DNA of 5,455 nt from Clostridia bacterium (GCA_900769375.1 CAAGGN010000147.1:1-5455), one strand, 5' to 3'. Positions 1 to 5,296 are shown, numbered from the stretch's first letter. Notes: generated by a model from the letters alone, not told the origin. A program made the numbers and translations.

Positions 1-174
1 GCTGAACTTGCCACGGCAGTTGGCAGTTACGATACTACTTTAAGCAGTTTGGCACGAGCACTTGAAATACAAGAAAATCTAAAAGTTTTGTATGTTTTAG
101 ATGCCGTTTTTGCGGCTGCTGCAATAGTTGGAGCGATAATGTTTTTTAAATTTAAAAAACAAGAAGAAAAATAG
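1..174 (+). CDS. C-terminal part of an unidentified membrane-anchored protein (5' end outside window)
   Basis: Frame 1 is open from the left edge to a TAG at 172-174, giving the last 57 residues of a protein; the other two forward frames hit stops early. Residues 1-28 are polar to amphipathic (SYDTTLSSLARALEIQ and onward). Residues about 30-49 form one hydrophobic segment (VLYVLDAVFAAAAIVGAIMF), followed by a short positively charged tail, KFKKQEEK. That pattern suggests a C-terminal membrane anchor with the bulk of the protein outside the cytoplasm, which is inference. No LPXTG sortase motif is visible. I do not recognise the family. It does not resemble YqhV or Efp, which precede spoIIIAA in B. 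subtilis. A terminator separates it from the spoIIIA genes, so it is probably not part of that operon. Confidence 0.72.
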   Translation, partial: AELATAVGSYDTTLSSLARALEIQENLKVLYVLDAVFAAAAIVGAIMFFKFKKQEEK

Positions 175-220
175 TTTTTATAAAATGTACAAAAAATAAA
201 ATTGCAAACATATTAAGTTA

Positions 221-251
221 AAAAGCGTCGAGAAAATTTCTCGACGCTTTT
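221..251 (+). terminator. Intrinsic (Rho-independent) terminator after the upstream gene
   Basis: A perfect 31-nt palindrome: 15 nt, a central base, then the 15-nt reverse complement. The realistic hairpin is a 12-bp stem, 221-232 paired with 240-251, around a short AT-rich loop. Its core is GCGTCGAG/CTCGACGC. The right arm ends in four Ts, and the T-rich run continues weakly to about 260 (TGTTCTATTT). It lies 46 nt after the upstream stop codon. The left arm begins with AAAA, so it could also work on the opposite strand. It would insulate the spoIIIA operon from upstream transcription. Confidence 0.82.
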
Positions 252-252
252 G

Positions 253-281
253 TTCTATTTCGGGGCTTCTTTTCATACTCT
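253..281 (+). promoter_or_regulatory. Candidate sigma-E-type promoter for the spoIIIA operon
   Basis: CATACTCT at 274-281 matches 7 of 8 positions of the sigma-E -10 consensus (CATACANT-like). TTCTATT at 253-259 is a partial match, about 5 of 7, to the sigma-E -35 element (KMATATT), with a 14-nt spacer, which suits sigma-E. In B. subtilis this operon is driven by sigma-E in the mother cell, and the site lies just downstream of the terminator, where an operon promoter is expected. Against it, a start 6-8 nt after the -10 would fall at about 287-289, on the edge of the ribosome binding site, leaving a leader of only about 10 nt. It is an assignment by eye. No convincing sigma-A promoter was seen in 175-297. 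Confidence 0.42.
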
Positions 282-286
282 TTATC

Positions 287-293
287 AGGTGAT
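287..293 (+). promoter_or_regulatory. Ribosome binding site that fixes the spoIIIAA start
   Basis: AGGTGAT lies 4 nt before the ATG at 298 (6 nt counting from the AGGTG core). It decides the start. The reading frame stays open upstream to a TTG at 250 that sits inside the terminator stem, and a GTG at 289 lies within the binding site itself. Neither alternative has its own upstream Shine-Dalgarno sequence. Confidence 0.75.
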
Positions 294-297
294 AAAA

Positions 298-1212
298 ATG
301 ACAAGCATTCAGTTTAAAAGCGCCACATCCTTTCTTCCCGAAAGGATGAAAAATACGCTTAATAAAGTACCCGAAAATTTTAAATCAAGAATTCAGGAAA
401 TTAGGGTGAGAGCGGGGCTTCCCGTATGCCTTACAATAGGCGGAAAAACTCTCTTCTTAAGGGAAAACGGACAAACCTGCGAGGAGCTGTTAGATGATAT
501 TTTAAGGGCGGACAAGGATGAACTTGACAGTATATTTTTAAATCTTTGCAATAGGTCTGTATATGCTCACGAAGGCGAAATCCGCGAGGGTTTTATCCCT
601 ATGCCCTACGGTAATCGGGCGGGTATTTGCGGCACCTTCACCGAGAACGGAAACTTTAGGGATATTTCCTCCCTTAATATAAGAATTGCAAGTCAGATAA
701 AGGGTTGCGCCGAAGAATTATTTAAAGAGTTTGAAGGCGGTATGTTGATAGCGGGTCCGCCCGGTAGTGGCAAGACCACGATACTGCGGGATTTAACCCG
801 TCTTCTCGCTCGTAAACATCGGGTTGCGGTGGTGGATAGCCGAGGGGAACTTTCGGGGAGCAGTATGGGATATAGTTTCAATGATTTAGGGGAAAATACG
901 GATATTTTAATGATAAAAGATAAAGCAATGGGGATTGAAATTGCCGTAAGAACTTTGTTTCCTGAAATAGTGGTTTTTGATGAAATCGGAACGGATTTAG
1001 AACTTTCGGGGGTGAAAAGCAGTTTGAATGCAGGGGTAAGGGTTATAACCACCGCCCATATAGGCGAGGAAAACGACCTTATGCGTAGAAGCGTTACAAA
1101 GGAATTACTGCTTTCGGGGGCGATAGACAAGGTGGTTTTACTATCTCCTTTTGAACTTGGAAAGGTGAAAATTTTAAGAGCGAGTGATATAAAAAATGAG
1201 GTTATTACTTAA
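298..1212 (+). CDS. spoIIIAA: Stage III sporulation protein AA, cytosolic ATPase of the SpoIIIA-SpoIIQ channel
   Basis: 304 residues from ATG 298, close to B. subtilis SpoIIIAA (about 307). SpoIIIAA is a secretion-type ATPase thought to energise the mother-cell-to-forespore channel from the mother-cell cytosol. The N-terminal domain (about 1-145) has family-like stretches LPERMKN and IQEIRVRAGLP near residues 13-42. The ATPase core shows Walker A GPPGSGKT (153-160), a VVDSRGELSG motif (178-187), a Walker B strand IVVFDEIG (224-231) with D228 and E229 as likely magnesium and catalytic residues, and TTAH (251-254). No membrane segment or signal peptide is seen. Compared with my memory of the family, the usual VDERSEI motif reads VDSRGEL and the usual RSMSP before Walker B reads RTLFP, so it is divergent but with intact nucleotide motifs. 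It is the first gene of the operon and overlaps spoIIIAB by 17 nt. Confidence 0.96.
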   Translation: MTSIQFKSATSFLPERMKNTLNKVPENFKSRIQEIRVRAGLPVCLTIGGKTLFLRENGQTCEELLDDILRADKDELDSIFLNLCNRSVYAHEGEIREGFIPMPYGNRAGICGTFTENGNFRDISSLNIRIASQIKGCAEELFKEFEGGMLIAGPPGSGKTTILRDLTRLLARKHRVAVVDSRGELSGSSMGYSFNDLGENTDILMIKDKAMGIEIAVRTLFPEIVVFDEIGTDLELSGVKSSLNAGVRVITTAHIGEENDLMRRSVTKELLLSGAIDKVVLLSPFELGKVKILRASDIKNEVIT

Positions 1213-1654
1213 ATTTTCAGGTTTGGCGATTATTTTAACTGCAAGTTACATATTCGGTCAGTTGAAGGTGACATCTTTTAAAAACCGCAGAGAAAATCTG
1301 CGACTTATTTGTATGGGGCTTGAAGGGCTTAAAGAGAGCGTTGGTTTTGCGGGGTGGGAACTACCATTTCTTTATAAAAAACACTTTAATTGCTGCCCCT
1401 TTTTAAAATTTGAGGGTACTACCGTGAAACTTACGGAAAAGGATTTTGCGGTGGAAGATATTGAACTTATAAATGAGTTTTTTGAAGGCGCGGGGGCGCT
1501 TGATAGCAGTCGCGAATGTGAGCGTATACAGTTATATACCGACCTATTAAAAAAGCAACTAACGGATGCGGAAGAAAAACTTTTAAACGAAGGAAAACTT
1601 TGGAAAACCATTAGTTTTTGTATAGGTTTGGGCGGCGGCATATTGTTTTTATAA
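1196..1654 (+). CDS. spoIIIAB: Stage III sporulation protein AB, GspF-like membrane component
   Basis: 152 residues, against about 171 in B. subtilis. SpoIIIAB is a membrane protein of the SpoIIIA complex; its soluble domain has been compared with GspF of type II secretion, and it is a likely partner of the SpoIIIAA ATPase. A hydrophobic segment at about 4-21 (LLKFSGLAIILTASYIFG) leads into a helical, charged soluble region (about 25-135). The chain ends in a second hydrophobic segment, WKTISFCIGLGGGILFL (136-152), matching the short hydrophobic C-terminus typical of the family. The pattern SSRECERIQLYTDLLKKQL (104-122) sits where SpoIIIAB proteins carry a conserved helical stretch. The start ATG overlaps the end of spoIIIAA by 17 nt and has GAGTGAT (1182-1188) 7 nt upstream, inside spoIIIAA. 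Assignment rests on position, size and topology more than on strong motifs. Confidence 0.92.
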   Translation: MRLLLKFSGLAIILTASYIFGQLKVTSFKNRRENLRLICMGLEGLKESVGFAGWELPFLYKKHFNCCPFLKFEGTTVKLTEKDFAVEDIELINEFFEGAGALDSSRECERIQLYTDLLKKQLTDAEEKLLNEGKLWKTISFCIGLGGGILFL

Positions 1655-1655
1655 C

Positions 1656-1661
1656 GGAGGG
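1656..1661 (+). promoter_or_regulatory. Strong ribosome binding site for spoIIIAC
   Basis: GGAGGG begins 1 nt after the spoIIIAB stop codon and ends 9 nt before the spoIIIAC ATG. The gap between them contains a run of seven As. This is the only junction within the operon where the genes do not overlap, and the only intergenic ribosome binding site in it. Confidence 0.8.
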
Positions 1662-1670
1662 TAAAAAAAG

Positions 1671-1865
1671 ATGGATGTTGATTTTATATTTAAAATAGCG
1701 GCAATCGGAATAATCGTAACGGTGCTGAATTTGCTTCTTGTCCGTTCAGGAAGGGAAGAACAGGCAATGCTTACCACCCTTGCGGGACTTGTGGTAGTGC
1801 TTTTAATGGTGGTAAATTCCATCGCAGATTTATTTGAGAGTATAAAAGGACTGTTCGGACTGTGA
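1671..1865 (+). CDS. spoIIIAC: Stage III sporulation protein AC, small two-helix membrane protein
   Basis: 64 residues, near the 68 of B. subtilis. It belongs to the SpoIIIAC/AD family of small membrane proteins in the core of the channel. Two hydrophobic helices are clear, at about 5-24 (FIFKIAAIGIIVTVLNLLLV) and about 34-54. The connecting loop, RSGREEQA (25-32), is charged and matches the conserved loop region of the family, where related proteins carry a short basic/acidic turn. The start is set by the strong GGAGGG site upstream. The stop codon TGA overlaps the GTG start of spoIIIAD, so the two paralogous membrane proteins are probably made in a coupled way. Confidence 0.95.
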   Translation: MDVDFIFKIAAIGIIVTVLNLLLVRSGREEQAMLTTLAGLVVVLLMVVNSIADLFESIKGLFGL

Positions 1866-2257
1866 CAGAACTTTTTTTAAAAATAATAGGTATCCTCTTG
1901 ATTGCCGCTGTGGCTACGGTGCTTTTGAAAGGATATAGAAGTGAATTTGCATTTTTGGTTTCGGTGTCGGCATGCGTAGTAGTTTTGCTTCTCATTCTTA
2001 ACGCCGTTTCACCCTCTATAGATTATTTAAGAGAGCTTTTTTCGGCAGGGGATATGGACTTATCCTATTTCTCAGTGGTTTTAAAAGCCCTTGCAATATC
2101 CTATATTGCTTCCTTTGCCGCCGATACCTGCAGGGATTTCGGGCAGTCGGCACTCGCCTTAAAGGCGGAACTTGCGGGGAAATGCGCCGTTTTTGTCCTT
2201 TCTTTACCCCTTATAAAGAATGTACTGACTACGGCTTTGGGATTTGCAAAATTATGA
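1862..2257 (+). CDS. spoIIIAD: Stage III sporulation protein AD, membrane protein
   Basis: 131 residues, against 133 in B. subtilis, in the same family as SpoIIIAC. Hydrophobic helices appear at about 4-23, 29-49, 68-86 and 106-127. The most diagnostic stretch is about 72-107: VLKALAISYIASFAADTC, then RDFGQSALALKAELAGK. It closely parallels the conserved B. subtilis region (ILK, IAYIAEF, KDAGQ, ASKIELAGK). The start is a GTG that overlaps the spoIIIAC stop (GTGA). AAGGA at 1846-1850 is 11 nt upstream, slightly far, so translational coupling probably matters. There is no in-frame ATG near the N-terminus that would keep the first helix. The end overlaps spoIIIAE as ATGA. Confidence 0.96.
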   Translation: MTELFLKIIGILLIAAVATVLLKGYRSEFAFLVSVSACVVVLLLILNAVSPSIDYLRELFSAGDMDLSYFSVVLKALAISYIASFAADTCRDFGQSALALKAELAGKCAVFVLSLPLIKNVLTTALGFAKL

Positions 2258-3366
2258 AAAAATTAACACTTATTATATTTTTCTGTTTTATGTTTTCTTT
2301 GGGCGTAAAAGCCGAGGAAGCAGATTTATACGGGGAACAGTATGAAATAAGCGGCGCAGAAGAAATAAATGATTTTCTTGATGATGAAACAAGGCGCTTT
2401 TTAGAGAGTAACGGACTTGACCCTAAAAATCCAAACTGGGTAAATTCAATTAGCGGCGAAAATATAATTTCCCATATAATTGATTTTATTAAAAGTGGGG
2501 CTAAAGCCCCTGCTAAAGCGGCAGCAGCCATAATGGGAATAATCCTTATAACCGCCGCCGTTACTTCTTTTGGTGACGAATCGGGAAGGTTTGCTCCTGC
2601 GCTTTTCGCCGCAACCTTGGCGGTGGCGGGAATTGTAGCGGCGGATATATGGGGTGTGATTTCCTCTGCGGCGGAGGCGCTTCGGGGCACCTCATATTTT
2701 ATGTTAAGTTTTGTTCCTATTTTTGTGGGAATAGTTTCCCTTTCGGGCGGGGCAATTACCTCGGCTTCTATGGGCGCTCTTTTGATAGGCGGCGCCGAGG
2801 CGGTTTCATCACTTGCTTCCTTCTTTGTCCTTCCGGCTATGGGCGGTTATCTTTCTATAAATATCTGCAGTACCGTTTCTCCTTTTTTAAACAGTGCGAA
2901 TATCGGGGCGGCTATAAAGAAGGTAACTTTATGGACTTTATCCTTTGTTACCACCCTGTTTTTAGGGATTTTGAGCATACAAACGGCGGTGAATTCCTCG
3001 GCGGATAGCGTATCTATCCGTACAGCCCGTTTTATCCTCGGCACATCGGTACCCATAGCGGGAAACACCTTGGCAGAAGCCCTAACCACCGTTACGGCTT
3101 CGGTGGGCTTATTAAAAACCTCGGTGGGCATTTACGGAGTGGTGGCGCTTACCGTTATGTTTATACCCGTTATTATTGAACTAATACTTTGGAGAATAAC
3201 CCTGCTTTTAACGGGAACGGCGGCGGTAGGGTTTGGTCTGCCCAAAATCTCAGGACTTATAAAGGCGGTTGATGATATGATTGCAGTGCTTTTAGCGGCG
3301 GTACTACTAATAGCGGGTATGTTTATAATATCTCTCACGGTGGTAGTTACGGTGGGTAAAGGGTAA
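2254..3366 (+). CDS. spoIIIAE: Stage III sporulation protein AE, polytopic membrane protein
   Basis: 370 residues from ATG 2254, against about 399 in B. subtilis. SpoIIIAE is the largest membrane component of the complex and may form part of the channel itself. It starts with a signal-peptide-like segment, MKKLTLIIFFCFMFSLGVKA, with a plausible cleavage after residue 20. A polar, acidic domain follows (about 21-85). Hydrophobic segments then appear at about 88-104, 113-131, 147-163, 172-199, 226-243, 292-320 and 342-367. The region 257-293 (RTARFILGTSVPIAGNTLAEA, then GLLKTSVGIYG) matches the most conserved part of the family. The ATG overlaps the spoIIIAD stop as ATGA and has no clear Shine-Dalgarno, so coupled initiation is likely. 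An in-frame ATG at 2182 would overlap spoIIIAD by 76 nt and put polar residues ahead of the signal sequence, so it was not chosen. Confidence 0.95.
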   Translation: MKKLTLIIFFCFMFSLGVKAEEADLYGEQYEISGAEEINDFLDDETRRFLESNGLDPKNPNWVNSISGENIISHIIDFIKSGAKAPAKAAAAIMGIILITAAVTSFGDESGRFAPALFAATLAVAGIVAADIWGVISSAAEALRGTSYFMLSFVPIFVGIVSLSGGAITSASMGALLIGGAEAVSSLASFFVLPAMGGYLSINICSTVSPFLNSANIGAAIKKVTLWTLSFVTTLFLGILSIQTAVNSSADSVSIRTARFILGTSVPIAGNTLAEALTTVTASVGLLKTSVGIYGVVALTVMFIPVIIELILWRITLLLTGTAAVGFGLPKISGLIKAVDDMIAVLLAAVLLIAGMFIISLTVVVTVGKG

Positions 3367-3791
3367 TGAATGGTTTTTATTCTTTTATTCTGGCCTTTTG
3401 TACCGTTTGTGTGGTCCTTGGGGGTATTAGCGTTATTGTTCCTTCGGGGAGTTTTGCAAGACCTCTTAAATATATTTTTTGTCTTGTGTTCATTTGCGTA
3501 ATACTTGGAAGTGTAATTTCTATGGATAAAATCGATTTTAATATTGAGGGAGAACACGAGGAGATAACCCTACGGGAAAACGGGGCGGAAATTCTGGCGC
3601 GACAGACCTTCGAAGAAGCTTTGCGCCGAGCTAATATAGAATTCGAAAAAATAAGAGTTTTTACGGATAAAAGTGAGAGTGGCGGCATATTTATTACTGA
3701 AGTAGTAGTTTACTCCCACGAATCCGCCGTAAAAATAAATGAGGTAATAAGTAGCGACGGAGCATACGAGGTGAGGGTAATAAATGAGTGA
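3366..3791 (+). CDS. spoIIIAF: Stage III sporulation protein AF, short form
   Basis: 141 residues, clearly shorter than the 206 of B. subtilis. SpoIIIAF has two N-terminal membrane helices and a soluble domain with a ring-building-type fold in the intermembrane space. Here the helices lie at about 4-24 and 34-51. Between them is VPSGSFARPLKY (25-36), the family's typical loop (VPSG followed by basic and aromatic residues). The soluble part (52-141) holds an acidic linker and then a helix-strand pattern: EEALRRANIEFEKIRVF (83-99), IFITEVVVYS (108-117) and AVKINEVISS (121-130). The ATG shares its A with the spoIIIAE stop (TAATG); GGTGGG at 3351-3356 could serve as ribosome binding site. The missing length seems to lie in the linker before or within the soluble domain rather than in the helices. 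Confidence 0.92.
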   Translation: MNGFYSFILAFCTVCVVLGGISVIVPSGSFARPLKYIFCLVFICVILGSVISMDKIDFNIEGEHEEITLRENGAEILARQTFEEALRRANIEFEKIRVFTDKSESGGIFITEVVVYSHESAVKINEVISSDGAYEVRVINE

Positions 3792-4341
3792 TTTTTTGCG
3801 CGGCTTAAAGAATGGCTTAAAAAGCCCTAAAGCCCTTGTAATAATAGGAGTTTTCGGCATTTTTCTTATAGGTATCTCCTCGATTTTCGGAGGGGATAAA
3901 AAAGAGGTTCAAACAGTGGAAAACGCTGTGAATTTTAGTGAAGAAGATTATTGCGAAGAGTTGGAAAATAAGGTAAAAAGGATAGTCACAGATATAACGG
4001 GAGACAGAAAGCCAACGGTAGTAGTAACCCTTAAAAGCGGAATAAAATATTCTTATGCCGATTCTCTTAAAGAGGATGACGAGAGTCGCAAGGGCGAAAA
4101 AAGTGAAGAAAAAAGCAAAAGCAGTAGTAAAACCTATATAACCGTAAAATCGCAGGACGGGGGCGAGGAGCCGCTTATCATTACGTATGCAATGCCCGAA
4201 ATCAGAGGTGTTGCGGTGATTTGTGACGAAGGCGATGATGCGGAAATAAATGAAAAGATTAAAAATGCCGTAACTGCGGCTTTTAATATAACATCTAAAC
4301 GAGTATTTATTACAGGAGGAGCAACTTATGAAAAAAGGTAA
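3784..4341 (+). CDS. spoIIIAG: Stage III sporulation protein AG, ring-forming channel protein
   Basis: 185 residues, against about 229 in B. subtilis. In B. subtilis SpoIIIAG forms a large ring between the two membranes through a ring-building motif similar to those of type III secretion and flagellar basal bodies. The basic N-terminus (FLRGLKNGLKSPK) precedes one membrane helix at about 17-35 (ALVIIGVFGIFLIGISSIF). The soluble domain begins with a helix, EDYCEELENKVKRIVTDITG (54-73), then strand PTVVVTLKSGIKYSYAD (77-93). A highly charged insertion follows (97-116, rich in E, D, K and S). The second half, PLIITYAMPEIRGVAVICD (130-148) and INEKIKNAVTAAFNITSKRVFITG (155-178), matches the family. 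AGGTGAGGG (3769-3777) lies 6 nt before the ATG, which overlaps spoIIIAF by 8 nt. Confidence 0.95.
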   Translation: MSDFLRGLKNGLKSPKALVIIGVFGIFLIGISSIFGGDKKEVQTVENAVNFSEEDYCEELENKVKRIVTDITGDRKPTVVVTLKSGIKYSYADSLKEDDESRKGEKSEEKSKSSSKTYITVKSQDGGEEPLIITYAMPEIRGVAVICDEGDDAEINEKIKNAVTAAFNITSKRVFITGGATYEKR

Positions 4342-4861
4342 GGTTTTTACAAGAGGTCAGGCCGCAGTAGTGGTAATGGTATTAGCGCTCGGGGCGGCGG
4401 TTTGGCTAAATATGAAATTTTCTTCAAATGAAAAATATTTAGGTCAGGCAACCTTCGTAAGCGATAATAAGACGCAAAATGAAACGGTGGCAACTGCAGG
4501 CAAGGCAGAGAAAACCGATTATTTTGCAGACGCGGTAAAGGATAGAGAAGAGGCCTATGATGCGGCAAAAGAGCAGGTTGAAGAAATGCTCGATACCGAG
4601 GCCCTCACTACCGCCGAAAAGGAACAGGTAATGGCAAGTGTTGAAAATATCGCCCTTAGAAACGAAAAGCAAGCCAATATTGAAGCCCTTTTAAAAGCTA
4701 AGGGCTTCAGTAAGGCAGTTGCGGTTTTGGGAAACGACAGTATAAATGTTGTAGTGAAATCCGAGGGGCTCACAACGGCCCAAACGTTGCAAATTCAGGA
4801 TATAGTCGCCGACCAGACTGACGTTGCCCTTGGCAATATAAAAATAATTACGATAAAATAG
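4328..4861 (+). CDS. spoIIIAH: Stage III sporulation protein AH, partner of SpoIIQ
   Basis: 177 residues, against 218 in B. subtilis. SpoIIIAH sits in the outer forespore membrane and binds forespore SpoIIQ across the intermembrane space through a YscJ/FliF-like ring-building domain. A short basic N-terminus (MKKGKVFTRGQ) is followed by a membrane helix at about 11-29 (QAAVVVMVLALGAAVWLN). Next come a LGQATFVSD motif (38-46), typical of the family, and a polar linker. A long charged helix (64-120) begins with DYFADAVKDREEAYDAAKEQ, matching the family's 'dyF..aR..Re' pattern. The C-terminal domain has IEALLKAKGFSKAVAVLGND (118-137), INVVVKSEGLT (139-149) and IKIITIK at the end. A very strong ribosome binding site, AGGAGGA (4314-4320), lies 7 nt before the ATG, inside spoIIIAG. 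It is the last spoIIIA gene; no terminator follows it. Confidence 0.96.
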   Translation: MKKGKVFTRGQAAVVVMVLALGAAVWLNMKFSSNEKYLGQATFVSDNKTQNETVATAGKAEKTDYFADAVKDREEAYDAAKEQVEEMLDTEALTTAEKEQVMASVENIALRNEKQANIEALLKAKGFSKAVAVLGNDSINVVVKSEGLTTAQTLQIQDIVADQTDVALGNIKIITIK

Positions 4862-4890
4862 TTGTGATTTTTAGAAAAATATGATATACT
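4862..4890 (+). promoter_or_regulatory. Sigma-A-type promoter with extended -10, for the Asp23-family gene
   Basis: TTGTGA (4862-4867, 4 of 6 to the -35 consensus) and TATACT (4885-4890, 5 of 6 to the -10 consensus) are separated by exactly 17 nt. TG at 4882-4883, one base before the -10, makes an extended -10 element. It begins immediately after the spoIIIAH stop codon. Predicted transcription starts near 4896-4898, giving a leader of about 40 nt. The Asp23 gene is therefore probably expressed in vegetative cells independently of the sporulation operon, although read-through from spoIIIAH is also possible. Confidence 0.75.
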
Positions 4891-4935
4891 AACTTTAAAG
4901 ATAAATTTAAAGATGCAAATCTTGGAGGTTATAAT

Positions 4936-5289
4936 ATGCAGGAAAATAACGTAAAACTTTCTGTAAGCACCGAAGTTATCGAGAAAATGACCGAGATGGC
5001 CGTTAAGGAAATCGAGGGCGTTAAAGGTATTGTTAAGAAATCCGTGGATTTCAAAAATGCCATTAAATCGGGTAGCGCATTTAAGGGTGTTAAGGTTGAA
5101 AGCATTAACGGCGCCATTGCCATAAGCGTTTATATCCGCGTTGCAGAGCACGTTAATGTGCGTGAGGCCGCCGAAGCCGTTCAGGCAAATGTTAAAGATA
5201 AAATCCAGACCATGACGGGTACCGCCGTAACCAAGGTAAATGTTATTATTTCCGACGTTGATTTCGAAGTGCCTGAGGAAGATGAATAA
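4936..5289 (+). CDS. Asp23/Gls24-family protein (YqhY-like)
   Basis: 117 residues of the Asp23/Gls24 (formerly DUF322) family. Members are small cytosolic or membrane-associated proteins; Asp23 itself is linked to cell-envelope stress, and B. subtilis YqhY, encoded near accB-accC and spoIIIA, to control of acetyl-CoA carboxylase. Family features seen are STEVIEKMTEMAVKEIEGVKGI (11-32), a central strand pair GVKVESINGAIAISVYIRV (51-69), EAAEAVQANVKDKIQTMTG (77-95) and VTKVNVIISDVDF (98-110), ending in an acidic tail, EVPEEDE. GGAGG (4924-4928) lies 7 nt before the ATG. Codon use differs from the spoIIIA genes: of 11 Ile codons only one is ATA, against 8 of 18 in spoIIIAF, suggesting higher expression. 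The exact function here is not shown by the sequence. Confidence 0.93.
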   Translation: MQENNVKLSVSTEVIEKMTEMAVKEIEGVKGIVKKSVDFKNAIKSGSAFKGVKVESINGAIAISVYIRVAEHVNVREAAEAVQANVKDKIQTMTGTAVTKVNVIISDVDFEVPEEDE

Positions 5290-5296
5290 TGATCTT

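Noticed and set aside
250..297. N-terminal extension of spoIIIAA from TTG 250 or GTG 289
   Set aside because: TTG 250 lies inside the terminator hairpin and has no ribosome binding site. GTG 289 sits within the AGGTGAT site that serves ATG 298. The protein from 298 already has the usual family length.
693..1130. 145-codon minus-strand open frame opposite spoIIIAA
   Set aside because: Ser/Ile/Pro-rich composition typical of an antisense shadow; it covers the conserved ATPase core and shows no ribosome binding site or family motif. The other minus-strand frames in the window were rejected for the same reasons.
1661..1880. Homopolymer runs (seven As before spoIIIAC, seven Ts early in spoIIIAD) as slippage or programmed frameshift sites
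   Set aside because: The A run is outside coding sequence, and spoIIIAD reads through the T run in frame to a normal full-length product. Nothing suggests an alternative frame product.
2182..2253. N-terminal extension of spoIIIAE from ATG 2182
   Set aside because: It would overlap spoIIIAD by 76 nt and place a polar stretch before a clear signal-peptide-like start. ATG 2254 overlaps the spoIIIAD stop as ATGA, in line with the rest of the operon.
2649..3008. 119-codon + strand open frame inside spoIIIAE
   Set aside because: It lies wholly within the conserved spoIIIAE reading frame, has an unusual Cys/Gly/Phe-rich composition and shows no recognisable motif. It is a shadow frame.
4910..4923. 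Small hairpin AAGAT-GCAA-ATCTT directly before the Asp23 gene's GGAGG
   Set aside because: A 5-bp, mostly A-U stem with a GNRA-type loop is too weak to call a regulatory element in such AT-rich DNA without conservation evidence.
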